Assembly: GCA_018806915.1 (NCBI GenBank)
Contig: JAGKQI010000105.1
Location: forward strand, 186,001 to 250,000
Source: Phytophthora colocasiae
Lineage: Eukaryota > Oomycota > Peronosporomycetes > Peronosporales > Peronosporaceae
Direction of reading: 5' to 3'
DNA length: 64,000 nucleotides
Below, piece after piece: positions 32,152-42,074 of this stretch. The translations under genes were made by a program, and so were the position numbers. The first letter of the stretch is position 1; every line of letters begins with the position of its first letter. The notes below the pieces were generated by a model that had not been told where the DNA came from, did not search any database, and worked only from the letters and a program-made list of their open reading frames with translations.

Positions 32152-33459
32152 CTATGCATGGAACTGTCTATTGGAGTGGGAGTCGTCTAGTATGAGGGAT
32201 TCCATCATTCGGGTAACTTCGGAACCACTTTCATGCCCAGATCTTTCAGCGAGCCGCAAAAACTGGCCAATCTTTCGGATACCCCTGGATGTACTAGCGT
32301 CGGTCGTTGGGATGAAGCGAATGAAAGTCAGGACCGCGGTCGGCATGCCAACTTGAGTTCTTGTATTCGTGTCAGTCGGTCGAACTACCGACCACCCAGT
32401 CTCTTCAGCCTGTATGCCACGCAAGTCACCCTCGCCCTGAGTATGAGCTCGCCACAGAATCACGGTTTGCCCATCCTTGATTCGCTTTCGAAGCACAATT
32501 CGTATCAATAAGTCCATCGAGTCGGATGTTCCTGGTACTCGAAACTTGACGGCGATAGTACTTTCAGGACCAGACACACTTTCGTAGTGTGATCGGCCAC
32601 CTTGTTGGTGAAGAAGTCTAAATGCCTGCCACATAGCAACACCCGTTTGTTGATGGTTGAAAGGGACCAGTTGAATATCCAGATTCTCGTAGTATTCAAC
32701 GCCTCCGTCGGTCAGTAGTCTCGCGTCCGGGTGAAACGATGCCAGGGGTGTATCGTTCGCACCCCAGGCTTGGAGTGTGTTGTCAACTTGGTTGAACTCA
32801 CTTTCAATATCCTGTATATACCTATCGAATAGGCTAACATCGTCTGATTCAAGCAGAAGTGTGTTGTCCCCAGCACTGCCATTCTGTTTCATTGCTCCTT
32901 GCAAGTGTTCCTGTACTTTTACCCCCAAATCTTGCAGTACTTTTGTACTCGTTGCAACAGCGTCGCGCAGCCTACGACGCTCAGCTTCAGCCACAATTCG
33001 ACTCTGTAATTGACGAGTGGCGATGGCTCTCCAAACAGGCATGGTCTTCGTTCGCTCGAAAATAAATTGAGTTTCACTCTTTGCCGCCTGTAACTTGACC
33101 AACTCAGTCGATAACTCTTTCTCCTGCTGCCTCAGTAGTTGCCGCTCATCCTCCACTTTTTTGCAATACTTCAGTCGCCTTTTCGCCGCATTGGCATTCC
33201 GAATCTTGCGTCGATCTGCCTGTGTCTTTCCCCCTGATACCTGTAGTGCCTTGCCTCCTGATGTCTTGAGGCCGCTGCAGGACGAGAGGAGCTCCTCCGT
33301 CTCCGCTACGAGCTGGTGACTGGCAAGCAGCAAATTGTCAGGACCGGCGGACACTGTAGACTCTTGCAGAGTTACTTCCGACCGAACTGGGGGGTCGCAC
33401 GTGTCGAGGAGCGCTGATATCTCGGACAGGAACGCCACTTCGTCCGAGTTATTCACCAT
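32152..33459 (-). CDS. bZIP-like transcription factor of the oomycete type
   Basis: 435 residues from the ATG at 33459. The basic region and zipper lie at about 85-135: RRKIRNANAAKRRLKYCKK, then a heptad-like helix with LLRQQEKEL and LVKLQAAK. The basic-region Asn is present, but Leu replaces the usual Arg eight residues on. A second block (MPVWRAIATRQL, then RRRLRDAV) and a START-like C-terminal half (FHPDARLLTDGGVEYYEN, IRIVLRKRIKDGQTVILW) resemble a large oomycete family often annotated as M96 mating-specific; that name is from memory of annotations. It is probably nuclear. It sits, on the opposite strand, between the two halves of the ELMO-ankyrin duplication. Confidence 0.75.
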   Translation of the reverse strand: MVNNSDEVAFLSEISALLDTCDPPVRSEVTLQESTVSAGPDNLLLASHQLVAETEELLSSCSGLKTSGGKALQVSGGKTQADRRKIRNANAAKRRLKYCKKVEDERQLLRQQEKELSTELVKLQAAKSETQFIFERTKTMPVWRAIATRQLQSRIVAEAERRRLRDAVATSTKVLQDLGVKVQEHLQGAMKQNGSAGDNTLLLESDDVSLFDRYIQDIESEFNQVDNTLQAWGANDTPLASFHPDARLLTDGGVEYYENLDIQLVPFNHQQTGVAMWQAFRLLHQQGGRSHYESVSGPESTIAVKFRVPGTSDSMDLLIRIVLRKRIKDGQTVILWRAHTQGEGDLRGIQAEETGWSVVRPTDTNTRTQVGMPTAVLTFIRFIPTTDASTSRGIRKIGQFLRLAERSGHESGSEVTRMMESLILDDSHSNRQFHA

Positions 33460-33525
33460 GACCAAGAGTGAATACTGTGCTGGCTTTTTAGAAGTGCTAA
33501 AACCTAGGTGATACCGTTAGCAACC

Positions 33526-33576
33526 AGCTTGTTGATGGGGAGGCTGAAGAACTTCTTCTTCAAGAAGGCCCCCAAG
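33526..33576 (+). pseudogene. Fragment of a second ELMO-gene copy
   Basis: Bases 33531-33551 (GTTGATGGGGAGGCTGAAGAA) are identical to 31413-31433 inside the ELMO coding exon. After a 15-base difference both continue with AAGGCCCC. In the ELMO frame this reads LMGRLK, an insert, then KAP. Only this short piece survives. Confidence 0.5.
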
Positions 33577-33715
33577 TACATATATATATATGTATGCAGC
33601 AAACCGCTGTAACATGGCAATTGTGTTTTTCGACTAAAAATCCAGAGAAACGCACTTGTCCAGTGCATGCAATTCAGCTCTTGTGTCATTCCCGAAAACA
33701 TTTTATACCGCGAAT

Positions 33716-34801
33716 ATGGATCCGTTCGCCGACTTCATGCAGGGCTCGCCAATGGCCAAAGCTCCTATGACTGGCGAATCTCTTTGGGTTCGTCTCGTTT
33801 GTACGGCCCACGATGGTATGATGGAGCTGGAGATCATTCCCAGCAACTCAACTCTCCGAGTTCCGTGACGCACTTAGCCATCATAGCTGGAGATCTCGAG
33901 CTGCTGGAGTTTGTACTGGAAAACGGCGCCACATTGGAAGATTCGGATGATTGTGGAGCTTCACCATTGACCACTGCGTTGTTCCGGCGACACTTTCAAG
34001 CTGCAGAAATGTTGATGACCTACGGGTGTGATGTCGACCACGTGAATTTAACTATGCAGACGTCAATGCACGTGCTGGCCACGTACGGAGCGCTGGATGA
34101 GGTGCAGTGGTTGCTGGATAGAGGAGTGGATTTTGAGGCTCGAGACGTTGGTCGTAATTCGCCTCTGCACTTGGCGGCGGCGTACTGTTCTCTTCCGGTG
34201 GTCGAACTTCTGTTGGCTACTGGTGCAGATGTCAACGCTTGGAATGCGTTGGAGGCGACACCGTTGCATTTTGCAGCGCCAAATGGGAACTGTGTCGTTG
34301 TGGAGGCTTTGATTAAGAATGGCGCAGACCTCGAAGCAAGGGATTAACGTGGTAACACACCGCTGATAGATGCAACTTTTGTTAGTCAAAGTTCAGCGCC
34401 CCTCAGGTGACCAAAAGACGCAGTATGCTCTAGTGAAGATGTTGCTGAGGCATGGAGCAAATCCAAACGCAGTTAATAATGTTGGAGATACGGCTCTGTT
34501 CGGTGCAGTGTACAACGAGTACGATGATGTTGCGAAACTGCTTCTGGCACACGGAGCTGACGCTCGTGTGCGCAACAATCAGCAAGAAACACTTTTGCAC
34601 ATACTTGCTCACGGCTACACGTCGAACGTGTCGATCTGGAAAGAGCTACTGCAACACCAGACTGACGTTTTTGCTCAAGATCGACGAAATTTGACGTGTG
34701 GGTGGCACGCCACAACATTTCACATACAAGCAATGACGGCAACTCCACTCCACAACAGCAAATTGCGTGGATCGAGCGACTCTCGAATGAATCTGTCTTA
34801 G
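33716..34801 (+). pseudogene. Ankyrin-repeat gene with internal stop and frameshifts
   Basis: A start ATGGATCCG at 33716 opens a frame that stops at 33866-33868. The ankyrin series then runs in another frame from about 33845 (THLAIIAGDLELLEFVLENG, SPLHLAAAYCSLPVVELLL, TPLHFAAPNGNC) to a TAA at 34345-34347. Ankyrin sequence resumes after that TAA (RGNTPLIDATF) and later in a third frame (YALVKMLLRHGANPNA, DDVAKLLLAHGADARVRN) to 34801. At least six repeats are recognisable. The first frame change could be explained by a 47-nt intron (33798-33844), shorter than any other intron here; the TAA cannot. Best read as a recently broken gene, or one with a sequencing error. Confidence 0.65.
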
Positions 34802-34922
34802 CTCTACCAGTAAACAGGAACTTGTAAGTCAGACAATAGTAAATTCTGTATAATAATGTCCAACCAACCGTGTCAATAACGCAACCAGCCCGTATCCATG
34901 ATAATAAAAAATGACAATTCGA

Positions 34923-36497
34923 CTAATCCGCGATCAAGTAGATCCCGGAAGCGATATGTGTATTGACAACAGCCACAAGGACCATGAAAATTGCAAGGAA
35001 GGCATCATCCTTGTGGAATCTTTCAAAATTCACGCCAAGACGGAGCTCGAGCGGAACCGCGATGATATCCACGACCACTTCGATCCCCATTTGCACCAAA
35101 ACGGTGGTCAACTCAAAACTGTGAAAAGACTTGTTGGATGCATTCCCACCAAGCAAAAACCGTGGGTTCGACCCAAAGCAGATGATGATAACGTACGCAC
35201 AGCACATTGCGATATATTCACCGTGCATGTCTGCGTAGACTTCAGCGGCGTGAAGAGCCGTCAACTTTTGAACTCGAGCAATCCCTTCCAGCTCAGGTGC
35301 AGATAGTGATGCAGTAATGGACAGGAGAGATTGAGCCCGAAGGTGCTTAACCACTTTATGTTCAGGATGCATCCCAATTCGTGGAAGTGGATACTTGGCC
35401 AATGTTTTACGCGTTTGATGGCGCATGTGCAACGCCGTCACCAGTCTCAATGCCATCTTGGCAATTGCCAGTAGAATAGAACCGACCAAAGTCAACGATT
35501 TGCTGTCGAGGCAGAGTAAAACAGTGCGTAGCTGCGTGTCAACCAAAATTGTGGGAGCAGCTACGATGATAGCCATTGTGCGGGGAGAAGGCGTCTTCTT
35601 CCGTCTTCCCAGGTACAACTTGGCAGTGGCTTGAATGAGTAACTTCATTGTTTGACTGCACATTGCGAACAGAACGAGCTCCCATTTCTTTCGCATCTCG
35701 ATGGAGCTAGCCACGTGCACAAACGCACCAGCAGATAACCCCGAAATGATCAGCGCCAAGTTTTGAATGAAAACTTTCCGAAATTGAACCAAAGACGGTC
35801 GACGAGAAGAAGAAACTGGTGGAGATGTTTGAACAAGGTGTTTGGATCGTCGGCTTTGACGTATCGCTCGTGACTGACCGCTGACGGTCTCAATTCGAAA
35901 GATATGCCGCGTGTGAGTGTCCGTGACGGTTAAGATCAAGTTGTAGCACATCATAGGCCAATACACGTCAGCTTTGAGTTTGTCGTGTGCGAAATGGTGT
36001 ATAGCAATTACAATGCCGACGCCAACGCTAAAGGCGGTGGTGATGACGATGTGTATGAACATGGCGCGAATTAACTTGATCCAGATCCGTGTAGCGGAAA
36101 GTTTACCCGGTGTTTCAATAGTTGTAAATGTTTCTGGTTGTAACTTGGCCACGCACTCAGCAATGGTGAAGATCCAACAGAAAATCCAAAACCAGATCAT
36201 CTTTGCTATGAGAAACATCGAGTGTGGCTGGTTAACTGGTAACACAGTGGAGAAAATATTGCCGTGGTCGATGCAAAACGCTAATAACCACGCAATTGAG
36301 GCGCTGAGTAAAGAATTACTCAAAACGGTACCCAATGTTCGAGCAGTTTGCCATGCAATAGCAATCGGATGAACTTTAACCCCGAAACTGGAGATCCGCT
36401 GCTGTGAAAGTACCGGTTCAGGATTAAGTGGTTGGACACGATCTTGCCGAACCTTCACTAGTAAGTGATGCCATGTCATGCCACTAGCGATTGACAT
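34923..36497 (-). CDS. Multi-pass membrane protein of unknown function, copy 1
   Basis: 524 residues from the ATG at 36497. About eight hydrophobic segments are visible, four before residue 190 (for example LLSASIAWLLAFCI, WFWIFCWIFTIAECV) and four after 235. Two blocks are shared with the copies at 36578 and 38170: PTILVDTQLRTVLLC (about 340) and HAAEVYADMHGEYIAM (about 425), followed by FGSNPRFLLGG. I do not recognise the family; no transporter or receptor motif was found. It may be oomycete-specific. Copies 1 and 2 lie head to tail on the minus strand. Confidence 0.85.
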   Translation of the reverse strand: MSIASGMTWHHLLVKVRQDRVQPLNPEPVLSQQRISSFGVKVHPIAIAWQTARTLGTVLSNSLLSASIAWLLAFCIDHGNIFSTVLPVNQPHSMFLIAKMIWFWIFCWIFTIAECVAKLQPETFTTIETPGKLSATRIWIKLIRAMFIHIVITTAFSVGVGIVIAIHHFAHDKLKADVYWPMMCYNLILTVTDTHTRHIFRIETVSGQSRAIRQSRRSKHLVQTSPPVSSSRRPSLVQFRKVFIQNLALIISGLSAGAFVHVASSIEMRKKWELVLFAMCSQTMKLLIQATAKLYLGRRKKTPSPRTMAIIVAAPTILVDTQLRTVLLCLDSKSLTLVGSILLAIAKMALRLVTALHMRHQTRKTLAKYPLPRIGMHPEHKVVKHLRAQSLLSITASLSAPELEGIARVQKLTALHAAEVYADMHGEYIAMCCAYVIIICFGSNPRFLLGGNASNKSFHSFELTTVLVQMGIEVVVDIIAVPLELRLGVNFERFHKDDAFLAIFMVLVAVVNTHIASGIYLIAD

Positions 36498-36577
36498 CCC
36501 TGTTTCTCAATTGTAGCAGCTTTTAGTTTAACTTGCTAGAAATAGGATCGTATTATTTTGTGCTTGAAAATTACCGA

Positions 36578-38075
36578 CTACGCATGGATGTTGGTGACGG
36601 AAACGACCATCATGAAAAACGCGAGATAAGCGCCATCGTCGTTGAAGCTCTCGAAATCCACACCAAGTCGAATTTCTAATGAACTAGCGACGAAATCCAC
36701 CACTAATTCGATGCCAACTTGTGTTGCAATCGTAATGGGGGAGACTGCATGACTGATATTGGTAGAATCGTCAGCTCCACCAAGGCTGAAGCGAGCATGT
36801 GATCCGAAAAAGAAAAGGATACCGTACGACCAGCCCATGGCGATGTACTCAGCATTCATGTCTGAATTCACTTCTGCAGCATGAAGAGTCAAGAGTTTAC
36901 GAACACGAACCATTCGATCCATTGGCGACGATCTTGATCTCACTGTAGACGAATGAGTGGATGGTTTTACAGTTGTATTTTGAATAACTTGAATCTGCGC
37001 TCCAGCCTCGGGTGGCAAATTGTTCTGGGATTTAATCCGACGGACTTTGTGCATCACTTCTAGGGTTTTAACCATTTGAAGGACGATTTCCACAACAGCT
37101 AGCAGGATGGAACTAACCAGCGTAGATGACAAACTGTCTTGGCACAGTAAAACAGTTCGAAGTTGTGTATCCACGAGAATGGTAGGCACTGCAACGAGGA
37201 TGGCAATGCTTCGGTTCGCTGGAATCTGCCGTTGTCGACTGAGATACCCCTTCATGGCTTCTTGGAAAAGTAGTTTTAATGCTACACTAGCGACGGCGAA
37301 TGCAGTGAGATTCCACTGGGTTTTCATGGAAATTGAGCTCACAATGTGTGCATAAGCTGCAGCCAGGAGTGAAAACACGCAGAAAGGGAGGAGGTACTGA
37401 GCTCTTGTTGGAGATTTACGATCTTCAGTCTCGTGCTCTTTTCTTGACCGCAGTCGTTTTAATTCACGTGTCTTCCCTGCTACAGTTTCCGTCTTGAAAA
37501 TGTGTCGTGTGTACACATCCGCAGCAGTCACGAAGAACGCGCAACACACTAACGTCCAATACAGATCAGCTTTGAACTTCCGCGTCGTAGGTGGCAAACA
37601 CGCGATTGCTGCTCCACCTCCCAGACTCAAAAGAGTCACTCCAAACACGAAAGGAAGCAGGGGAGGGACCAATTTCGCAGCGATTCGTATAAATGAAAGC
37701 TTCGATTGTCCGTCAGGCGTTGCGAATTCCTCTGACAGAAGCTTGTGTACTGAGGTGGCGATCACGAGGATCCAGTAGAAGGCGTCAAACCACGCGATTT
37801 TTACTGCGAGAAATTCCAGATACGTCTGCTTCTTTTCTCTGGTGGTTGCCCCGATAGCACATTACCCATAGAGACACAGAATACTCCACTGCAGTGCACG
37901 ATAACGAGTTACTCAACATTTTTGCCAACGTTCTAGCAGCACGACGGAATTGTTTTGGACTATGATTAATGGGTAGAACTTTGCTGCTTGGAACTAAAGA
38001 GAGGAGCGACGATCGTAGAGAGCGCACATGGATGACTTGAATCGCTGTCATGAAGACGAAGTCGATAAGACACAC
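36578..38075 (-). pseudogene. Multi-pass membrane protein, copy 2, decayed
   Basis: Sequence related to copy 1 and copy 3 starts near 37950 (ARTLAKMLSNSL) in one frame and continues in others (ALQWSILCL, then MGNVLSG). It settles at about 37822 into a long frame (YLEFLAVKIAWFDAFYW onward) that runs to a TAG at 36578-36580. The long frame has no ATG near its start. Its end, NIHA then stop then SVIF, lines up with the last residues of the paralogs (IASGIY), so the stop looks premature. A 40-nt GT-AG segment (about 37823-37862) could bridge the frames, but all supported introns here are 55-75 nt. Confidence 0.6.
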
Positions 38076-38169
38076 CTCAAAAATAACAAAAGTTAGGTTG
38101 ACAACATTATTAGAAGTGTACTCGAGGCGTGATGGTTCGTAGGTGCATCAGCCAGCCCCAGTAACTCCG

Positions 38170-39669
38170 ATGCACTCAACGAACCGGATCCAGCCCGAGA
38201 ATGTCACTCCCAGCACTAAACCGACGAGCGTCATTAGGGGCAGCGCACGTACGCTTCGAAAAGTACTTCGCAATTCGCTACTCAGCTCTGTATTGGCTTG
38301 GATTTTTGCCTTATGCTGCAGCGTTGGCAACATTTTCTCGGGACGTGGAGGTGCACTGCAGTCCAATCAAGAGTTTCTAATGGCCAAGATGTTGTGGTTT
38401 CACTGTTTCTTTTGCACGATGACAGTGTCAATTTTCCTCACTTTACTACTCACTGAACAACTCGCAGAGCAGTCTACGCAGTCGCCACTTGTGTACTGGT
38501 CGAAGCGTTTGACATGTTTGATGACGCCGTACTTTATCATCATTGCATTCCCTGTCGTCGGTGGCTGTGAGTTGCTTCATTTCCTATTCGAACCAGATAA
38601 AACTTTCAAAGCCAGCGTTTACTTCACTCACATCTGCTTCTATGTCTTCGTGGGGTGCACGGACGTCCAGACACGTTTCCTCTATCGAACCGAAACGACT
38701 CGTGGTCTACTACGAACGAGGCAGCAATTGCTAAGGCGTCAGCGGCGGATATCGGAACATCCTGACAAGAAAACTTTACGACCAGAAAGAAGGCGATTTG
38801 TGCGAGTTCTTCTCCACGATTTACCACTGATGGCGTCTGCAGTCTTTGCCACAGCTTACGTTCATATTGTCAGCACTATTCCGATCATAACGCAATGGGA
38901 TTTGGCCTTGTTTGCGTTGTGCAGTGTCTCTCTGAAGTTGCTACTTCAAGAACTGGCCAAAAGTTTTCTAACCAAGAAAAGACAAACCCCCAATATGCGC
39001 TCCATGGCGATCACAGTCGCAGCCCCAACGATCTTGATCGATACACAGCTCCGTACAGTATTACTTTGCCAGGACAACGCATCCATGACGGTGGTCGGTT
39101 CATTATTACTCGCAGTAGCGGAAATCTGCATCCGAGTGGTTAAAACTGCGTTTGTGCAGTGGCACGTGCACCGACTTCAGATCCAACACCCACAGCAGAC
39201 CCCAGTGCTTCCTATTGTACCGAATACCAAGTCTCCAACGAGGATCAACTTTGTATACGTTGCACCAGTGCGAACGACGTCCTCTATGCGGATCATCGAC
39301 CCGATTGAAGATCGGGTGCATCGAATGCTGTCACTTCATGCTGCAGAAATTTACGCCGACATGAACGCCGAATATATCGCAATGGGCTGTTCGTACGGTA
39401 TCCTTTTCTTCTTTGGTTCGCACCCGAAGTATCAACTTGGCAACGGCACAAATAGTAGCAGTCGCTGGACCAACTCGAGTATCACTGGACTTCAATTTGG
39501 ACTTGAAATGATCGTGGATTTTGTCTCTTGTGCGTTGGAAATCCGACGTGGGATCGACTTGGAACAATTCCACAAAGAGAATTCCTTCCTGGCTGTCTTT
39601 ATGATGGCTGTAGCACTGGTTAACGTGCACATTTCGTCTGGGATCTACTTGCATTCGTCTACAGGATGA
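38170..39669 (+). CDS. Multi-pass membrane protein of unknown function, copy 3
   Basis: 499 residues from the first ATG in frame, 38170 (the frame is open somewhat further upstream). It has the same layout as copy 1: N-terminal ARTLRKVLRNSLLSSVLAW, SNQEFLMAKMLWFHCFF, four early membrane segments, PTILIDTQLRTVLLC and HAAEIYADMNAEYIAMG, ending SGIYLHSSTG. It is transcribed away from copy 2, with about 95 bp between the two 5' ends, so the pair arose by inverted duplication or inversion. Function unknown; membrane location inferred from hydrophobicity. Confidence 0.88.
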   Translation: MHSTNRIQPENVTPSTKPTSVIRGSARTLRKVLRNSLLSSVLAWIFALCCSVGNIFSGRGGALQSNQEFLMAKMLWFHCFFCTMTVSIFLTLLLTEQLAEQSTQSPLVYWSKRLTCLMTPYFIIIAFPVVGGCELLHFLFEPDKTFKASVYFTHICFYVFVGCTDVQTRFLYRTETTRGLLRTRQQLLRRQRRISEHPDKKTLRPERRRFVRVLLHDLPLMASAVFATAYVHIVSTIPIITQWDLALFALCSVSLKLLLQELAKSFLTKKRQTPNMRSMAITVAAPTILIDTQLRTVLLCQDNASMTVVGSLLLAVAEICIRVVKTAFVQWHVHRLQIQHPQQTPVLPIVPNTKSPTRINFVYVAPVRTTSSMRIIDPIEDRVHRMLSLHAAEIYADMNAEYIAMGCSYGILFFFGSHPKYQLGNGTNSSSRWTNSSITGLQFGLEMIVDFVSCALEIRRGIDLEQFHKENSFLAVFMMAVALVNVHISSGIYLHSSTG

Positions 39670-39896
39670 TCTCCATCAAGAAATGTATCCATGTACCAAT
39701 TTCATGGCACAGAGAACTTATTGAACTGCGTTGCTGACACCCACCGTTCACACTCGAATTGGAGCAGAGCAGACGCCAGGTCGGAACAGGAATCAGGTCG
39801 GACTCAGTCTGCCATTCTTCTTCCCCAACCACGAGCAGCAAGAGCTCCCCCAATTCTTTATCTGCCAGTACTAAACGCCGCCAGAGACGCGCAAAA

Positions 39897-40451
39897 ATGG
39901 CCAATCGCAACGCGCAGGAACTGGCTGAGAACGTCTTGTCCCTCTACGACGTGAGCTCGAACCGAGACGCCACTATCGCCAAGTATTACCTGCCCGACGC
40001 TGTGTTCACGGACCCAATTGTGTCTGTGCGCGGGATTGATAATATCCAGGCGCAGTTCCGCGTACTGTCCAAGTTCGTCAAGTCCAGTAAAGCCACACTT
40101 GTGCGTGGATCTATGGCTGGAGCGTCCGTTCTGACGATCGACAGCTCCATGGTTTACCGTCTCAAGCCCTTCCCGAGCTTCATGAAGATCGTTTTGCGCG
40201 TCTTCTCCGTGCTGGAGCTCAAAAACGGCCGCATTGCCAGTCACACGGACCACTACGACTTCTACTCGGTGCTGGCTAATGTGCCGTTCGTCGCCTTCTT
40301 CTACGCGCAGTTCCGTCCGATGTTCGGTGCTGCCAGCTCCGCCGTCATCAAGCGCCTTGTTCCCCTACAGAACAAGCCAGCTATCTCAGCTTCCAAGGCT
40401 GCAGCTGCTACAAGCAATGGCAATGGTGTGGCTACGGCAGTGGCGACTTAA
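39897..40451 (+). CDS. SnoaL/NTF2-like domain protein
   Basis: 184 residues from the ATG at 39897. An in-frame open stretch upstream to 39759 is unlike protein and was left out. Residues 5-135 have the NTF2-like pattern: a first helix (ELAENVLSLYD), DATIAKYYLPDAVFTDPIVSVRGIDNI and C-terminal strands (LELKNGRIASHTDHYDFYS). A hydrophobic segment (VPFVAFFYAQFRPMFG) and an Ala/Ser/Thr-rich tail follow. The fold is used by small enzymes and binding proteins; no catalytic residues can be assigned. Cytosolic location likely. Confidence 0.8.
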   Translation: MANRNAQELAENVLSLYDVSSNRDATIAKYYLPDAVFTDPIVSVRGIDNIQAQFRVLSKFVKSSKATLVRGSMAGASVLTIDSSMVYRLKPFPSFMKIVLRVFSVLELKNGRIASHTDHYDFYSVLANVPFVAFFYAQFRPMFGAASSAVIKRLVPLQNKPAISASKAAAATSNGNGVATAVAT

Positions 40452-40835
40452 GGAGGGACATGAGGACAGTCGAACGACAGACTCTCCGTTTGTGTCGGAT
40501 CCTTTTCTTTTTTGACTCAAAAGCTCTGTGTTGCTTCTACTGAAAGGAGCTACGGGGTATCGTAGTCGTCAGGTATATTGTTTAACAGCGTGGCAGAAGG
40601 AGAAGCCGACAGAGCTGCGCTATAATCTCAAAAGTGACTTTCATTTTCTTCAGTTGGAATGGTTCAGTTCGATAAACAGTGGGGACGACTGAACTTCTAA
40701 TGCTTTGATCGTCATTTTGTTGGAATGTGGCGGTACAACTACACGTACTTCAATCGTACGCAGTAGTATTCGGCTGTTGTTAGGTATTACTTGCATTACG
40801 CGTCCTATTTCTTCGTTTACCCTGTCAATTTGAGC
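40452..40835. other. Convergent 3' intergenic spacer
   Basis: 384 bp between the convergent NTF2-like and AGFG genes. No gene or repeat seen. Confidence 0.55.
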
Positions 40836-42074
40836 TCACTTCTGCGGCAACCCGAGACCAGCGAACGGGTCTCTTCCATTGGAACGAGCGCCTGGGTTAC
40901 CGTGGTTCGGAGCGAAAGCAGAGCTAATATTCATTCCAGAATTGCCTCCCATCATCGGTTGCTGCTGGAAGTGTTGTTGTTGCTGTTGCTGCTGAAAACC
41001 TCCATACTGTTGCTGCATGCCCATTCCCTGGTGCATTCCCATTCCCATGTGCATTTGTTGGCCGTGGTGTTGCATCCCCATTCCATTAGGACCCCGAGCT
41101 TGGCCATAGCCATTGTTGTTGCGTTGAGGAGCCCCATACGCTAGAGATGGCGTCGATAGTCCATCGAACACACTAAAGTCCTTGGGTGCCGGCGCCACGT
41201 TGAACTGGTTCATGATATTTGCCGACGGGTTCTGGCTCTGACTCGAAGGTGCAGGTGCAAACGGATCAAAAGGAGCTGCTCCATTCGAAGCTGGTGCATT
41301 CGGCGAGACAGCGAATGGATCGAAAGAGCTCGATGTTGGAGCTGGAGGAGCCGCAGTAAAAGCTCCAAAACCGTCATTGGCAGCCGGAGCAGGAGACGGA
41401 GCAGCGCTGAAGTCCGCGAAACCATTGTTAGTTGGTGCTGGAGCCGATGCAAACGCTCCAAAGCCATCGTTCGAGCTAACAGGAGCAGGAGCCGCTGCAA
41501 AGTTACCCCATCCATCATTACTCGAGCCGTTGCTGCTAGTACCAAACGCATCAAAGCTTCCGTTCGAGACCTTCTTCTGAGTTGGAGCGTCAAAGTCCAA
41601 CAAGTTGCTTACTGGAGCTGCAGCAGAAGAAGACGAAGGAGGTGCTGACCGGCCACTGCTGTTACTGTTCGACGATGGAGCTGCACTAAAACCGTCCTCG
41701 TCGTAAAAGGCCTTATCATTGTAGACACGGTTGATGAACTGCTTGTAGTAGTCAAGCGGGTCGTCCTTGGTAGGTTTGCGCATCTGGCTCTCGTCCCAGC
41801 GTCCGAGCCAGACACGAACCGCCACTGCATTGCCACCTCCGTTCTGTTCCCGTAGAGCGTCTACCTCGTCCATAGTCCAATTGCTCATACTGACGCTCTT
41901 CACGCGCATACTGTAGCTCTGGTGGGCGCTCTTGCAGTTGGAGCACACAAAAGTGCGCACTTTTTCGCAAATGTTTTGGTGGCCGAAGCGGTTGTAGTTG
42001 CCGCAGTTGACGCACGTCTTGTTGACCTCCAACTTCTTGAGCGCATTGAGCGCAGCCTCCGCTTCTGCTGCCAT
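40836..42074 (-). CDS. AGFG-type ArfGAP-like protein with FG repeats
   Basis: 412 residues from the first in-frame ATG at 42074. Residues about 18-125 resemble the ArfGAP domain of AGFG1/HRB: CVNCG and VCSNC zinc ligands, then RVKSVSMSNWTMDEVDAL and VRVWLGRWDES. The Arg finger normally after CxxC is Gln here (AHQ), as also seems true of AGFG proteins, so GAP activity is doubtful. The rest has repeated DGFGAF/NGFADF motifs, alternating Ala/Pro/Ser, then a Gln/Met-rich end. AGFG proteins are clathrin adaptors and nucleoporin-like. The frame stays open without ATG to about 42218, where CTACTTTCAG resembles an acceptor, so an upstream exon is possible. Confidence 0.83.
   Translation of the reverse strand: MAAEAEAALNALKKLEVNKTCVNCGNYNRFGHQNICEKVRTFVCSNCKSAHQSYSMRVKSVSMSNWTMDEVDALREQNGGGNAVAVRVWLGRWDESQMRKPTKDDPLDYYKQFINRVYNDKAFYDEDGFSAAPSSNSNSSGRSAPPSSSSAAAPVSNLLDFDAPTQKKVSNGSFDAFGTSSNGSSNDGWGNFAAAPAPVSSNDGFGAFASAPAPTNNGFADFSAAPSPAPAANDGFGAFTAAPPAPTSSSFDPFAVSPNAPASNGAAPFDPFAPAPSSQSQNPSANIMNQFNVAPAPKDFSVFDGLSTPSLAYGAPQRNNNGYGQARGPNGMGMQHHGQQMHMGMGMHQGMGMQQQYGGFQQQQQQQHFQQQPMMGGNSGMNISSAFAPNHGNPGARSNGRDPFAGLGLPQK

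Noticed and set aside
33581..33596. TA dinucleotide run
   Set aside because: Short simple repeat, no sign of function.
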